A stretch of 64,000 bases of DNA from assembly GCF_905220565.1 (NCBI RefSeq), contig NC_059406.1:14518001-14582000 (forward strand), given 5' to 3'. A program made the position numbers and the translations under genes. The notes below the pieces were generated by a model that saw only the letters and a program-made list of their open reading frames with translations, made no database searches and was not told the DNA's origin. Below, piece by piece: positions 53,177 to 64,000 of the stretch (positions are counted from its first letter, which is position 1; every line of letters begins with the position of its first letter). The DNA is from Melitaea cinxia (Eukaryota; Arthropoda; Insecta; Lepidoptera; Nymphalidae).

Positions 53177-55176
53177 ATACCGTGTAACATCTTATAGAAA
53201 TAGAAAATGTGGCAGGAAACGGGTAGATACTTCCTGCTAAGGGTCGACATAGTCGCCGTAAGTAATTCCATGGTGCTACATTATGTTACAGATGTCGTCT
53301 ATGAGTTTCGATACGTATTTTGGACTGAAAAACCGATTTGCGGTCTTGACTCTGAGTCCCACATATCCGCTTTTGAAGGGGCAAATGTATTTCTTATTTC
53401 TTAAAGAAAATAAAGTCTAGTTGGTTCGCACTCTATATAAAATAGTTACGTTCAATAGAATTGGATACACTAAACTCGATATATTCGTTAAATTGCTCAG
53501 ATAAACTAAATTCAACATAATTTAGTAAAAGTAAAATGAAGAAGAGATATGAATGAAGAAATGGTAATAAATGTCTATCTTTTGTTTACTATCTAGTAAA
53601 TATATCCTTTATGATTTCTCCAAAATTTCATAGCTATAAAATTAATAAGTGTATCTTACTACCTTTCGGATAGTGAAATTTCTTGTAGATTTCGTCACAA
53701 GTTTCCGCAAATAAAGTTGCTCCACTCTGTAGCTAATTTTGTAAATAGCCTCTTTCTAAATCAGTATTTCTTGAAATTTTCTCATTTCGTGATTTTCTAT
53801 GCCTGTCTTTCAAAGAACTTGCAGTGCTCGCTCACGTAGTAATTTTTAATGAATTCCATGTTAGAACTCCTTCAAACTTTTTTTAAAGGAAATAAATTTT
53901 AATTTAAATTTTCATTTCAAATATTACTGTGAAATTATATTAATATTACTTTATTAAAATGTATTAGTCACAATGTTTTTTTTTTATTTTTATAAATGTA
54001 ACCTATGTATTCGAAATTCAAAATTATGCATCCTGTTTGCCTGAAAGTTTTATAATTTGCTTTCAAGAAAAGTGCACTGAACAGAACGGAAGTCCTGGTG
54101 GTGGATAAAACAACATTACGTCTGTACTTAAAATTTGTACCAATCCCATATTTTTATTGATAAATCTGCATCTAATCTCTATAATATCGTTTTCTAGCTT
54201 TGTACGCCAAAACAATTAATTACAAGTATTTTACACATATTTCCTTTTATAATCATAATATTATATAAAAAATTGAAAAGAAAATATAGTAGCTTAAAAG
54301 AGGCAACGGTATAACGTAAGGTAACGGCTATCATCCGAAGTGCTCGGTATCGTCAGCTCTATACAAATACTATTTGCAGGAAAGTGTCTAGAGTGGTTGA
54401 TTTTTAAAATGCCTTAAAATCTTAGAAGTCTGTACAAAGAGGCTATTACAGCAAAGTTAGTTTTGAGTTATATTTCAAAATAATTTAGCCAATTATACAT
54501 ATATGATGTACCGCAGAAGTGATTTTTTTTTATTTTTTTTTTTTTTTATTGTTAAGGAACACAATCAGTTAAAAATAAACATAATACAATTAAATTTATA
54601 AACATAAAACAAACCAAAACTGTGCCCACAAATAAAACACAATCAGCTTTTGCTAAAACTATAATAACAGCAAAAATACATTTGTTAAATAAATTAAAAA
54701 TTGACATTAGTAATTAAAAAGTAAATTCAAGCTATAACTCAGACAAAGGAAGAAATATTACGAAATAATATTAAACAAAAAAAAAATAAATAAACCTTAG
54801 ACGTTACCAAGATTTGTTGCAAGTCAATTCTCTAAGCCTACTCTATATATTTATATTATAAACGTAAATAAAAATTAAAAAATGTACACAGGTGGGTTGA
54901 GTTGAGTAGAAAGAAGAAACGCGAATATAATAACTAAACGGTTATCAACGAGCCTTACTGAAATTTACGTTGATCCCTCTATCACAGCTACCCGTTTTCT
55001 TCTGTATCGGAAAACTTTTATTATGAAAAATAGATTCAAAACAAAACAATAACTTTTTCTATGAAAAAAGAGTATTTATGCAAATATATTTTTATAGAAT
55101 ATGTAGTTACAAAGAGAAATACAAATAAAACAATTGAACTAAAATGTATAGACTCGACTTAGGAACTTACTTTTTT
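53177..55176. other. 2 kb without a recognised feature
   Basis: AT-rich. A 65-codon open frame at 53207-53404 is slightly GC-richer than its surroundings (YVFWTEKPICGLDSESHIS), but I do not recognise it. 54300-54440 has GC-richer words without an open frame. Confidence 0.4.
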
Positions 55177-55777
55177 TACCCGACTTCCAAAAAAGGAGGA
55201 GGTTCTCAATTCGACTGTATTTTTTTTTTTTTTTTAATGTATGTTACATCAGAACTTTTGACTGGGTGGAGCGATTTCGACAAATTTTCTTTTAATCGAA
55301 AGGTGGTGTGTGCCAATTGGTCCCATTTAAATTTATTTGAGATCTAACAACTACTTTTCGAGCTATATCTAATAATGCGTTTTTACTTGACGCTTTTTTC
55401 GTCGACCTACGTTGTATTATACCGCATAACTTTCTACTGGATGTACCGATTTTGATAATTCTTTTTTTGTTGGAAAGGAGATATCCCAAGTTTAGTACCA
55501 TGATAGGAAACCAGGATCTGATGATGGGATCTCAGAGAAATCGAGGGAAACTCTTGAAAATCCGCAATAACTTTTTACTGGGTGTACCGATTTTGATAAT
55601 TCTTTTTTTGTTGAAAAGGGGGTAATTCCTAGTTTGGTACCATGATAAAGAAACCAGGATCTGATGATGGGATCCCAGAGAAATCGAGGGAACTTCTTGA
55701 AAAATTGTAATACGTTGTATTACTCGTCGATGTAATTGAAGTCGGTTTTTTTTTTCGTTTGCGAGCAAACACAATTA
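55177..55777 (+). mobile_element. TIR-C long full-length copy
   Basis: Left end TACCCGACTTCCAAAAAAGGAGG, two internal 140-bp units, right end TTGAAGTCGGTTTTTTTTTTCG with hairpin GTTTGCGAGCAAAC and ACACAATTA. Same organisation as 14680-15319 on the other strand. Minus-strand open frames within it are not genes. Confidence 0.85.
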
Positions 55778-56397
55778 TTTTACATATTTAATTATTTTAC
55801 ATACTTAATTATTACACAAATACTCAAATAAATTCAGAAGAACTTAGCGACACATCCTCAAGTCAGTTAAGAAAGAAATGTTACATGTGCTTAACATCCT
55901 CACAAATGATGAAAAATGTCTCACCATTTACTAAAGTTCCGGATACCAGCCAGCGCAAATAAATAATCATTCTTTTCGTATAAAATCTTACGTGTTATCG
56001 CTAGGAGGAATCATCTTATTATTCAGAAATTTGTCTTCTCCGCCGAGAGGGATGGCGAGTTTAACAAGATCTGGAATGCGGGGTGCTAGCGAGTGTATGC
56101 TATCCGTCACAGTTCACACAGGGCTTATCTCTGTTTCTTAAGGGTAGGATACAAGATTCTTGTTAATGCGTAAAATAGTTACGTTAATACATTGTACGTC
56201 TGAGTTTTATAGTGTTTCATTTTACTGGGCAAGTACTAGTTTTCATTCAGTTGAATATGGTTTTTTTTATTATTAAGGTACAGGACTCGATGGATTCCAA
56301 CCACAAGAGCAGGCTGGGTTTCGAAATGGCTCCAGCACCATACGTGGCAGACTACATCCATACAGTTCGGCAGATTTTACAAAAACTCATCATTTCA
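55778..56397. other. No recognised feature
   Basis: 56040-56120 is GC-richer (CGCCGAGAGGGATGGCGAG, AATGCGGGGTGCTAGCGAG) without an open frame or family match. Confidence 0.4.
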
Positions 56398-56721
56398 GCC
56401 AATTGCAGTGCAGGCTGGACATAGGTCTCAAGTTCGAGCCAGAAATGACGTGTTGTCATGTATGTTGCGTATAGTCACCACGCTGGGTATGCGAGTTGAT
56501 GACCACAGGGCTGGCTTTGTCGCACAGAAGACGCTGCTGCCCGATTTCGGCCTGTGCATTTAAAATCCAGGACTTTGATGGTTATCCCCCCATCGGTCGG
56601 CTTTTTAATTTCCAAGGGGGTAGTGGAACTGTGTTATCCCTTAATCACCTTTTACGACACCCACGAGAAGAGAGGGGGTAACTATATACTTTACTGCCAT
56701 AAACACAGCCGTAACCACACA
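56398..56721 (-). mobile_element. Retro-B copy, diverged, minus strand
   Basis: GCCAATTGCAGTGCAGGCTGGACATAGG ... CATAGTCACCACGC-type block ... CCCATCGGTCGGCTTTTTAA ... GCCGTAACCACACAG. A short duplication of the GCCGTAACCACA end is visible near 56690-56720. Confidence 0.8.
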
Positions 56722-56898
56722 GAAAAAAAAAGTTTGGTAGGCTTCATTGAGTCTTCACGTCAAAGATTGCGCAATGGTTGAAAACAAAAGTCTTCGAGCA
56801 ATGCTGTACTGGCTTTTTTAACATACGGTGCCTAGACACTGATGGAAGGACTAGTCCACAAGTTTCAAGTCGCTCAACGTGCCCTCATATAGTGATGT

Positions 56899-57055
56899 GT
56901 TCCTGTGATGCGTAACGCAGAGCTGATAGGGAAGATTGGGGAAGAGGTCAGCAACGTGCTTGCAACGCTCCTGATATTGCAAAAGTCACAGTCTACGGTA
57001 ACCACTCACCATCAGGCAGGCCGTCATTTGTTTGGCACCTTTGTGATACAAAAAT
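56899..57055 (+). mobile_element. Family G 3' half
   Basis: TGTTCCTGTGATGCGTAACGC ... GGTCAGCAACGTGCTTGCAACGC ... CTCACCATCAGGCAGGCCG ... TTTGTGATACAAAA. Confidence 0.65.
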
Positions 57056-57540
57056 TTTCCATTGAGAATATTTGAATCTGGATATATTCTGTAAAGAAAT
57101 CCTTCTGTAACATTAAACCAACCTCTTAAGAAATTGATTAATATATTAGAAACTCTTGTTATCGCCAAAAGTTATCGAAACTTGTAATTTCCTTATAGTA
57201 AAGCAAGTTCAAAGACTTTATCTTAAAATTCGTTTTCTTTGACAAAATACCAAGAAAGTGATAACTAATCTATCATTGTTATTCTTCGATAGCTTGCAAC
57301 ATTGTTGTTTATTGTAAGCTATCAATTTTGTAATTTTATTATCTGTTTTGTTGCGTTGTTGTTAATTTTTTTTTTCTTTAATAGATGTAAAAATAATAAC
57401 ACACTGTTCTTCGACACTCTATTCTAGATTTTGTTATTTATAACAAATAATACAAAAAATATAAAATATTTGTAACAATATATAAAATCTTTGTATCAAT
57501 ATCCTTATCAAAAAAAATATTGTGATATAAAATATCATCA

Positions 57541-57765
57541 TCACCATTTCAACCTATCACAGTCCACAAATTCATGTATCGTTCTCACACCGTTTTTATT
57601 TATGTGTAATTATATTTTTTATGTTTTATATTATTCTTATTATATATATTTTACGCTGTGTGGCTATGGCAGTAAATAACATAGCCACCTCCCGCGGGTG
57701 TCATAAGAGGTGACTAAGGGATAACACAGTACCACTGCCACCTTGGAACTTAAAAAGCCATACAC
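57541..57765. mobile_element. Two Retro-B end fragments in opposite orientation
   Basis: 57541-57580 (ATCATCACCATTTCAACCTATCACAGTCCAC) is the reverse complement of a Retro-B 3' end. 57653-57765 (GCTGTGTGGCTATGGCAGTAA to AACTTAAAAAGCC) is a plus-strand 5' end. They are not one element. Confidence 0.7.
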
Positions 57766-58070
57766 AGTCAAAATTCCATACAATCCAAGGTGTCTTCAAC
57801 CCAGATTAAAAATCGTAACATACCTACGTGCTTTCTTTAAAATTCAAGAACAATGCGAGGTAAACAATGGTTCTGATATTTGGATTATTTTAGGCTTTTT
57901 ATTTTTTTTAATAAACAAAAAGCTTTTAATCCAATTAATTAATTAATTTTATCTTCTGTTATACGTATGGTAAGTAAAAAGTAAGAGAATAATAAATTTT
58001 AAGACTTCTTCTTGTATCATACTTACATACTTATTCTACACGCCCTATACTTAGGAAAAACTTCATGAAT

Positions 58071-58310
58071 TTATTGTATTTTTATGTGTGTCATTACATA
58101 GTTTTATACTAGCCTTTCTGTCTGGTTGAAAAATGGTGCTAGTGCTGTGGTCGCATTAAAATTTTATCGATATTTGACAAGGACTTTTGAGCTATCTTTA
58201 ATAAAGCGTGTTTAATTGACTATTTTACTGACTACCTACGCTGTACTACCTGTCGTGCATTGACAAGTAAATACATCTATTGAAGTCGGCTGTTTTTCGT
58301 TTGCGAAAAA
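58071..58310 (+). mobile_element. TIR-C copy, diverged, left end missing
   Basis: GTATTTTTATGTGTGTCATTACATAG ... GACTACCTACGCTGTACTACC ... ATTGAAGTCGGCTGTTTTTCGTTTGCG. Confidence 0.6.
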
Positions 58311-59037
58311 TATCTCAGAATTATTTTCACCGTGTTGTACACACGGCCTATATTAACTTGCTTTGAGGGCAACATGACTCATGTTGACCCTTTTTATCAA
58401 TCTTTCCTAGTGTGTCTTTGGCTTAGTTTAGTGTGAGTTTGGTTCCTTTGTAAAGTGGAGTGTTTTTCTTATGTATAGTTTGTTTTCAGCATATTATTTT
58501 TGAGTTCAATTGAAACTTTAAACGTTAGTTTATAGACACTGGAACAATTTTTCTTATATAATCGAAAGATTTAGTAGCGATATTTTAAAATTAATTTGCA
58601 ACTGTTATTATTATAAAGTTAAAAGTAATATAAAATAGATTAAAAGTAATTTTTTGAAGGCTTTAAAAAGAATAAAAAAACTTTGACTATCAACATATAA
58701 CGTCATTTTTCTATCTTATAAGATACACACACGGTTGTCTGTTCCTGTAAGCAACTTAATGCTTGTGTTACAGGTAACAACCGACTGTTATAGCTAAATA
58801 CTTTTTTTATAAATTTATGGCTATTACATATATAAATACCGAGGGTGACCGAGCTTAGCTTATTTTTAGTACATCGTGTTTTTTTGGAAATCATATTTAA
58901 ATACGAATTACATATTGATAAAATATGAATAATATTTCCCGATTTTACCGACATAATAATAAAAAGTATGAACTAGTTATTTAAATAAAAAATGATGATG
59001 AATTACAAAAAAAAAGGAAAAGTAATCGATTTGGAGA
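58311..59037. other. No recognised feature
   Basis: AT-rich. A minus-strand 83-codon frame at 58703-58954 has no recognisable domain. Confidence 0.4.
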
Positions 59038-59103
59038 CATGGGGTTTTGAACGGTGGTCTTCTCAGTCAATCCCGTCCGGCCGATTTCCCACCTGAGCAA
59101 TTA
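59038..59103 (-). ncRNA. tRNA-like or SINE head, minus strand
   Basis: On the minus strand TTGCTCAGGTGGGAAATCGG resembles a tRNA A box (TAGCTCAGGTGG) and CCGTTCAAAACCCCATG resembles a B box, about 40 bp apart. A full cloverleaf does not close well. No family member elsewhere in the window. Confidence 0.35.
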
Positions 59104-59369
59104 CAACTTTATTGACAGCTGCGAAATTTACCTTCGTATTCTAACGATATTGTAGCCATGTTTTCATTGCAAAACAGTGATAAAACGACGAGGTTTTATC
59201 GCCCCCGAAACCTTCTGTATACTAAATTTCATGAAAATCTTTGCAGCTGTTTCCAAGATTCATATTATATATATACAAGAATTGCTCGTTTAATAGTATT
59301 AGATATTTCAAATGGTAACATCGTTTCTCACCACCATGGGTAGACTGGTATATATATATATACATATGC
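59104..59369. other. No recognised feature
   Basis: AT-rich, with a (TA)n tract at 59350-59362. Confidence 0.4.
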
Positions 59370-59436
59370 ATCTAGTAAAAAGCGGTTATTTTAATATTAC
59401 AAACAGACACTTAAATTTTATTTATTTATATAGTAT
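59370..59436 (-). mobile_element. Family D 5' end fragment, minus strand
   Basis: CTAGTAAAAAGCGGTTATTTTAATATTACAAACAGACAC ... TTTATTTATATAG is the reverse complement of the D start. Confidence 0.7.
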
Positions 59437-60744
59437 TATTATTGTGTTATTATTATTATAAATTGACATGTACACAAAACAGATAATAGCCATAACATTA
59501 AAGTATATATACATCTATTGGCTAACAAAGCGTAGGCGTCAATCGTCGTAAAAAATAAACAAAAAAAAAATACTAGTATTAAAAAAATTTAATTCCTCCG
59601 ACCGGAAATCCGAAAGGCATTCATGAGTAGGATATTAATTTAAATAATAATTTATTTTAATCTTAAGAACTGTTGAAAAAATGGAACATTAAATGGAAAA
59701 AATACTGTGAACTCGTGATTGGTTTTCGCTTTAAAAAAAATATGTATTGTAATTTTTGCTGAGTTTTTCTCTTATATTTCACTCTATTTTTCATGCACTT
59801 TGTGTAAAAAATTAACAGGAAAACAACCAATAAACTCATAATAAAGAAGTTTAAATTCGCATTTTCGCAATTGTTTTCCCATTATGACCGTTCGACTGGG
59901 AAATTACCTCTGCCTTTTAGAAGATCACAGACAAATACCACGGCTAACTAGCTAGCTATAATAATAATAAACTTTATTGGACACAATCATAATTCGTACA
60001 ATAAATAGATTACCCTGACTCCTGTACTGTATTGTTATTGTGTTGCAGACGCCAGTACCCCCCCTCCCCATTAATATATGTAACAACAATTATATATGTA
60101 ACAACAACTTATGCTCTTAGAAATTAATTATTATTAATTGAATGGTACAAAAAAAGCTAATCTAATTATCTAATTTAGAACTAAAACTAACGTTTGAGTG
60201 GAAAACATGTGCCATGCGTGTTTTGTTGTTCACTATATGCCACAGTGTTGTGTTTCAAAGCTCCTAGGCTCCGTGTTGACAGCGGGGGAACCATAACGCG
60301 CTAATGATGTTTCCGATACTACTTATCTACAGACCGTAAACTCGTTTACGTAGTGGTACACAATCGAAAAATAATATTATACTATCGAAAGACTCCTAAA
60401 ACTTTAGAAACATCATCACATTTAAAGACGACACAAATGACTTCAGATCTACAATGACTGCATAATAAATAATAATAATAATAAAAACTAAAGTTAGGAC
60501 ATTTAATTATTTTATACGTATATTATTCCTTCAAATGGGAGGATATGTAGGTCTAATAGATAACGTTCCACGTAAAAAAAAATCTTAGCTCTTTTTTTAA
60601 ATTTTACATTGTCTTAATATACGAGCTGCTCTGGCATGGAACATCTGCATAACCGTTCAATACCTTCTGTTTCTTTAGCCTTATAAAAACATCAATGAGA
60701 TAACGATACAACACACAACTCTCTGATACAACGATAACTCTCTA
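59437..60744. other. No recognised gene
   Basis: A worn family G trace at 59880-59945 (CGACTGGGAAATTACC, AGAAGATCACAGACAAATACC). AATAATAATAAACTTTATTGGACAC at about 59960-59985 may be the reverse complement of a LINE or transcript 3' tail. No coding frame. Confidence 0.35.
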
Positions 60745-61219
60745 TTTTAGTATTGTAAGAAGCCTGTTGGAGTATGCTAGTGTAGTATGGCGTCCACATT
60801 ATGCTGTACATATGCTTCGAATTGAACGGATTCAGAAAAGGTTTATGTGGCACCTTACCTGCTCGGAGAAACTGACAAATCAGTTGAAGTCTTACAACGA
60901 GCGGTTAAAGTATTTTAAAATACCGTCTATGAGCGAAAGATTTGAATATATAGATTTTATCTTCATCCAAAAGCTAGTTAATAATAAAATAGATTGTCCG
61001 CCACTGTTACAAAAAATTAATTTTAGAGTCCCTCGTAGGTGCCCACGAAAACCTATAACACCCCTTTGCCCTCCACTTCGGCGTACAGTCCTAGGAGCCA
61101 ACTCCGCTATCCCTAGACTCTGTAGAATAGTCAACCAATATAGCACCAGTATCGACATATTCAGCGCGAATTTTGGTCACGTGAAGAGCTTATTTTATTT
61201 GACCAAGTTTCACCAATAG
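60745..61219 (+). pseudogene. LINE ORF2 C-terminal fragment, 5'-truncated
   Basis: The frame opens within IVRSLLEYASVVW, the block that follows the reverse transcriptase in Jockey/CR1-type ORF2. It continues through RIERIQKRFMWHLTC, SYNERLKYFKIPSMSERF and IDFIFIQKLVNNKIDC to a stop at 61219. The order matches the C-terminal domain of the intact element at 27486-30155 (SILEYNTVIWSP, RIEGIQKRFLK, TYEERMKKFQM), but identity is low, so it comes from a different family. Followed by a 3' UTR and a TAAA tail. There is no catalytic domain; this is an ordinary 5'-truncated insertion. Confidence 0.9.
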
Positions 61220-61445
61220 TAACTATTTAGATTGTAGTGAAAACATACAGTGACAGTTAGACTGACTGATATTCGGAAAATTGTTTAATTTTTTTTTTTT
61301 GTATATTTGCATGCTGTGTTTACCTTTAATTGGTTTTTGTATTTAGTGTTAGTTTTTAGACTTTTTTTTAATTTTTATGAATGTATTAGTACAAACACTG
61401 TTGGTAAACCTTTTTATTAAATAAATAAATAAATAAATAAATAAA
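61220..61445 (+). mobile_element. LINE 3' UTR and TAAA tail
   Basis: Runs from the ORF2 stop through CTGTTGGTAAACCTTTTTATT to six or seven AAAT units (61419-61445). Confidence 0.85.
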
Positions 61446-62237
61446 ATATGAATACTAACTGCCGCATACAACTAAAGAACCGCTATATAGGGAAATGAAT
61501 ACTTTTTCTCGTAGATTGTTTTTATTGTAAATTATAGCCGCGCTTACGCGCTTACAAAAGGTATCACGCGCAACGAGTCTATGAATGTAGCTAGTCTGCT
61601 TAAACAAAGTTAAGTATAAAAAGGCTAGGAATTTTCTTTTACGCGCAGATTGATCTATAATACCCTCATTTGAAGACATTCAGTTAAGAGTCGAACATCC
61701 TGTATATATTTCATTAATTGTATTATGTTATTATTGTCTTTATAAATTAGGGGGGCAGCATCAACGAAAAATCCGAATCGTTTTCATACCTTGTCTTTTC
61801 TTCTAAGACTAAGCTTCCTTTTTTAACGTAATACAACAGCGTTCATATTATTTGACAATTAGACAAAAATTCTTAACAATACAAGTCAGCCCTTATTGTA
61901 ATGAAATATAGAATAAATCATACCATAATCAAGATTACTCCTATTTCATTTCAGCGTGAAATGTAGTATACTATATTATTATAGATATTATTCATATTGT
62001 TAGAACTAAGTGAAAAGTCTTGTATTGGACGAACGAAGCACTAGCTCAGCGGGAACTTGATAGTGAAACATGAATATCGTTTACATCCATATTAACATTC
62101 CAAATTTAGTTATTAAAAGTCATAAAATGTACTAAAAAATTATATTACTACGTATTTACATTAGATATCACATGATACAAGCCCAAATACATGTTACATA
62201 CAAGTATATACTAAAGTACTTAAAAATCTACTACTTT
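61446..62237. other. No recognised feature
   Basis: AT-rich. A 74-codon minus-strand frame at 61455-61679 has no recognised domain. Confidence 0.4.
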
Positions 62238-62296
62238 TCACCCTGTAATATTCCACTGCTGGGCATAGGCCTCTTTTGCCATGTAGGAGAAGGATT
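62238..62296 (-). mobile_element. SINE-A 3' tip, minus strand
   Basis: CACCCTGTAATATTCCACTGCTGGGCATAGGCC to TGTAGGAGAAGGATT, the last about 60 bp of the element. Confidence 0.75.
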
Positions 62297-62577
62297 TTTT
62301 AAATCTAGGAAGGACTTTAACTCTATGCAAAGCATATTATAATCTCTTCGATGCTAATTCCGGCTGGAGCCGTTAATACGAATCTTACGCAGTCCCTTTC
62401 ATCGCGATTAGATACCCACTCAGAGCATAATATGTTAATGAAAGCTTCTAAAGCTGTTTAATATTTAAATTGACAAAAATTTGTACGTGGGAAGGTAATT
62501 AACAAAAAATTATAGCGTTATATTTACGAGGTGCTTTTAGCCAACGATCGCTTTGGCTTTGAGGCGTTAAAAAGTCC

Positions 62578-62860
62578 ATTAATGACGACTGGTTCGTTCT
62601 TGCGTTGTTATGTTAAAAGTTGTGGGTTCCATTCCTACTCAGACTCTACATTGGTATTGTATTTATAGTTGTTTATGATCTGGATGTTTGTCCTTTTGAG
62701 TCTTCTTAACATGCTCAGCAAGTAAAACCCTCGGATTCGTTTGTTCTCAACACTTGATAGCAATCTTTACTCGGAAACTGATCACTCACAGTGGAACTTT
62801 GTGACGAATTAATACCTTGCTCCCATAATAGGTGAAGGAATTATTGCCTTATAGTGAGAA
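62578..62860 (+). mobile_element. SINE-A, very old full-length trace, plus strand
   Basis: ACGACTGGTTCGTTCTTGCG (head), GTGGGTTCCATTCCTACTC (B-box position), TTGTATTTATAG, GTCTTCTTAACATGCTCAGC, GATAGCAATCTTTACTCGG and TAGGTGAAGGAATTATTGCC keep the SINE-A order, but with heavy divergence. Confidence 0.5.
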
Positions 62861-62865
62861 CCATC

Positions 62866-63150
62866 ACCTTTCTACCACCGAACCGCGAGGCATCGCATGA
62901 ATCTGCACGGCTACGTGGTCGAAATCCCACGATCTCGCACTACGACACGCTTTGCTTCCTCGTTCTTAATACGCACCGCAGAAATTTGGAATGCTCTTCC
63001 GTCTTCCGTTTCTCCACCTAATTATAACTTAGGTATCTTCAAATCAAGAGTAAATGGGCATCTTCTAGATATAAGCGCACTGTCTTAGGCTGCATCTTCA
63101 CTTACCATCACATGAGATCGCAGTCAAGCGGTAGTCTATATATTTAATAA
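62866..63150 (+). pseudogene. LINE ORF2 C-terminus and 3' UTR, second family
   Basis: The frame to the stop near 63088 reads VVEIPRSRTTTRFASSFLIR, TAEIWNALPSSVSPPNYNLG and IFKSRVNGHLL. This is the conserved C-terminal tail of a common lepidopteran non-LTR retrotransposon ORF2 (pattern SR--RF--SF--RT---WN-LP--VFP--YNL--FK--VN--L). The 3' UTR CTTAGGCTGCATCTTCACTTACC ... GTCAAGCGG follows. It is 5'-truncated, without endonuclease or reverse transcriptase. Not the same family as 27126-30561 or 60745-61445. Confidence 0.85.
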
Positions 63151-64000
63151 AAAGCCTTTTAGCTAATAAGTATGTTCTGATATTATAAGTTATTTTACCG
63201 TCTAAATCCGTCCGTATAAACCGAGTACAATTTCGAATTCAAAACAGCCAGCAATTGATTAATTACGCGAATAAACGTACAATACACCTAAGCTCTAACG
63301 CAAAGAACTTTTATATTGATATTACTAAAGCTACCTGAGTCGAATAAAATCATACAAACACAGGCTCTTTCCGTTAACAATTTATTGAAAACATGAAGTT
63401 GGGCTACCTCTACACTGATGACGGTGCGGGATACTATATAACTGTTAATTTTCCTAATTTACGTAACCTAAATTTGGCCTAGCCTTATCATGTTTCATAT
63501 GGGGTTGGCCGTCCTTATTATTCAGAAATAAATATTATACGTTAGATCAGGATCGAGATTACTTTATGTCTTGGTTAATTAAAATACCCTGCAATAAAAT
63601 ATCGCTAAAAGTTTTTCTTTAATGAAACAGAATTTTAGCTACTACCAAAAATATGCAAATGGAAAACTATTTTTTAAACTTCGCTTTCCATTCGTAATTT
63701 CACAATTTTCATTTTAGTTTTTGCTCAGTATAACGCTAATCTAAACAACTATTTCTATTATTATCACTATATGTAATTAACTACACAGTTACAATTTTAA
63801 TAGCGTTGATAATTGTGCTAACTTTTCAAGTACTCTACTAATACACACAAAAATATCAAGTAGTCTTTACATGATGTGTTAATTAATATTATTTGTTACG
63901 TTAATGATGTGAATGTCGAAGCTGAAATTCGCATAAAATTTCAGTTGATGTTACGTCCTCAAATATACTAAAATTTCAGATGTACATTAGTTTTTTTTTT
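63151..64000. other. No recognised feature
   Basis: AT-rich sequence to the window end. 63370-63520 has GC-richer words (GGGCTACCTCTACACTGATGACGG) but no useful open frame. Confidence 0.4.

Noticed and set aside
55292..55774. Two minus-strand open frames (69 and 80 codons)
   Set aside because: They lie inside the TIR-C repeat. The repeated peptide reflects the internal 140-bp units.
60892..61158. Minus-strand 88-codon frame
   Set aside because: Antisense shadow of the LINE ORF2 C-terminal fragment.

Overview
The window looks like an AT-rich, gene-poor stretch of a lepidopteran (butterfly or moth) nuclear genome. I base this on many dispersed copies of repeat types that I associate with Lepidoptera: a tRNA-derived SINE, a second retroposon with a related 3' end, terminal-inverted-repeat elements with CCGACTTC ends, LINE 3' tails of TAAA units, and short elements ending in motifs like CGCGGACGAAGTCGCGGGCA. 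I cannot name the species. I found no host protein-coding exon, no functional tRNA or rRNA gene and no CRISPR array. The window is probably intergenic DNA or the inside of a large intron.

Family labels used here are mine. SINE-A: tRNA-derived, about 340 bp, head with A and B boxes, 3' end ...GGGATATTACAGGCTGAAGC. Retro-B: about 325 bp, 5' end GCTGTGTGGCTACGGCA, 3' end similar to SINE-A. TIR-C: 0.3-0.6 kb, ends AACCGACTTC/GAAGTCGGTT, with a GTTTGCNAGCAAAC hairpin beyond one end. D: about 325 bp, ends near CACAGCTAG. F: about 200 bp, GAAGTAAAACTTC to CACACTCG. G: about 275 bp, poly(A)-tailed, centred on CCTGCTCAAAATTTGGAGCAG-like sequence. E: various short RTE-like elements.

Layout. 1-9 kb: nested SINE-A, F, G and LINE 3' ends. 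9.5-9.9 kb: a broken non-LTR endonuclease domain. 10-18 kb: Retro-B and TIR-C copies, several nested. 18.2-18.4 kb: a perfect 60-bp inverted repeat inside a 15-bp direct repeat. 21.5-22.1 kb: a GC-rich 492-bp retroposon with a perfect 13-bp target-site duplication. 25.4-25.8 kb: an inverted-repeat element enclosing a tRNA-like sequence. 27.1-30.6 kb: the one nearly intact gene set, a Jockey/CR1-group LINE with an ORF1 remnant and an 889-codon ORF2 whose C-terminus is knocked out of frame by an 8-bp tandem duplication. 33.9-34.4 kb: a 466-bp solo LTR with ATAT target duplication. 37-50 kb: more SINE-A, Retro-B, TIR-C, and a mariner transposase remnant with its terminal repeat at 48.36-48.67 kb. 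51-63 kb: RTE-like and TIR elements, further TIR-C and Retro-B copies, and two 5'-truncated LINE C-termini (60.7-61.4 and 62.9-63.1 kb).

The elements are linked by mechanism rather than by pathway. SINE-A and Retro-B share a 3' end and have target duplications of 8-13 bp where these can be read, which is consistent with both being copied by one LINE machinery. TIR-C and the hairpin elements are non-autonomous, and no transposase for them is present. No new defence or metabolic system was found; the best candidates for novelty are the foldback elements and the family relationships.
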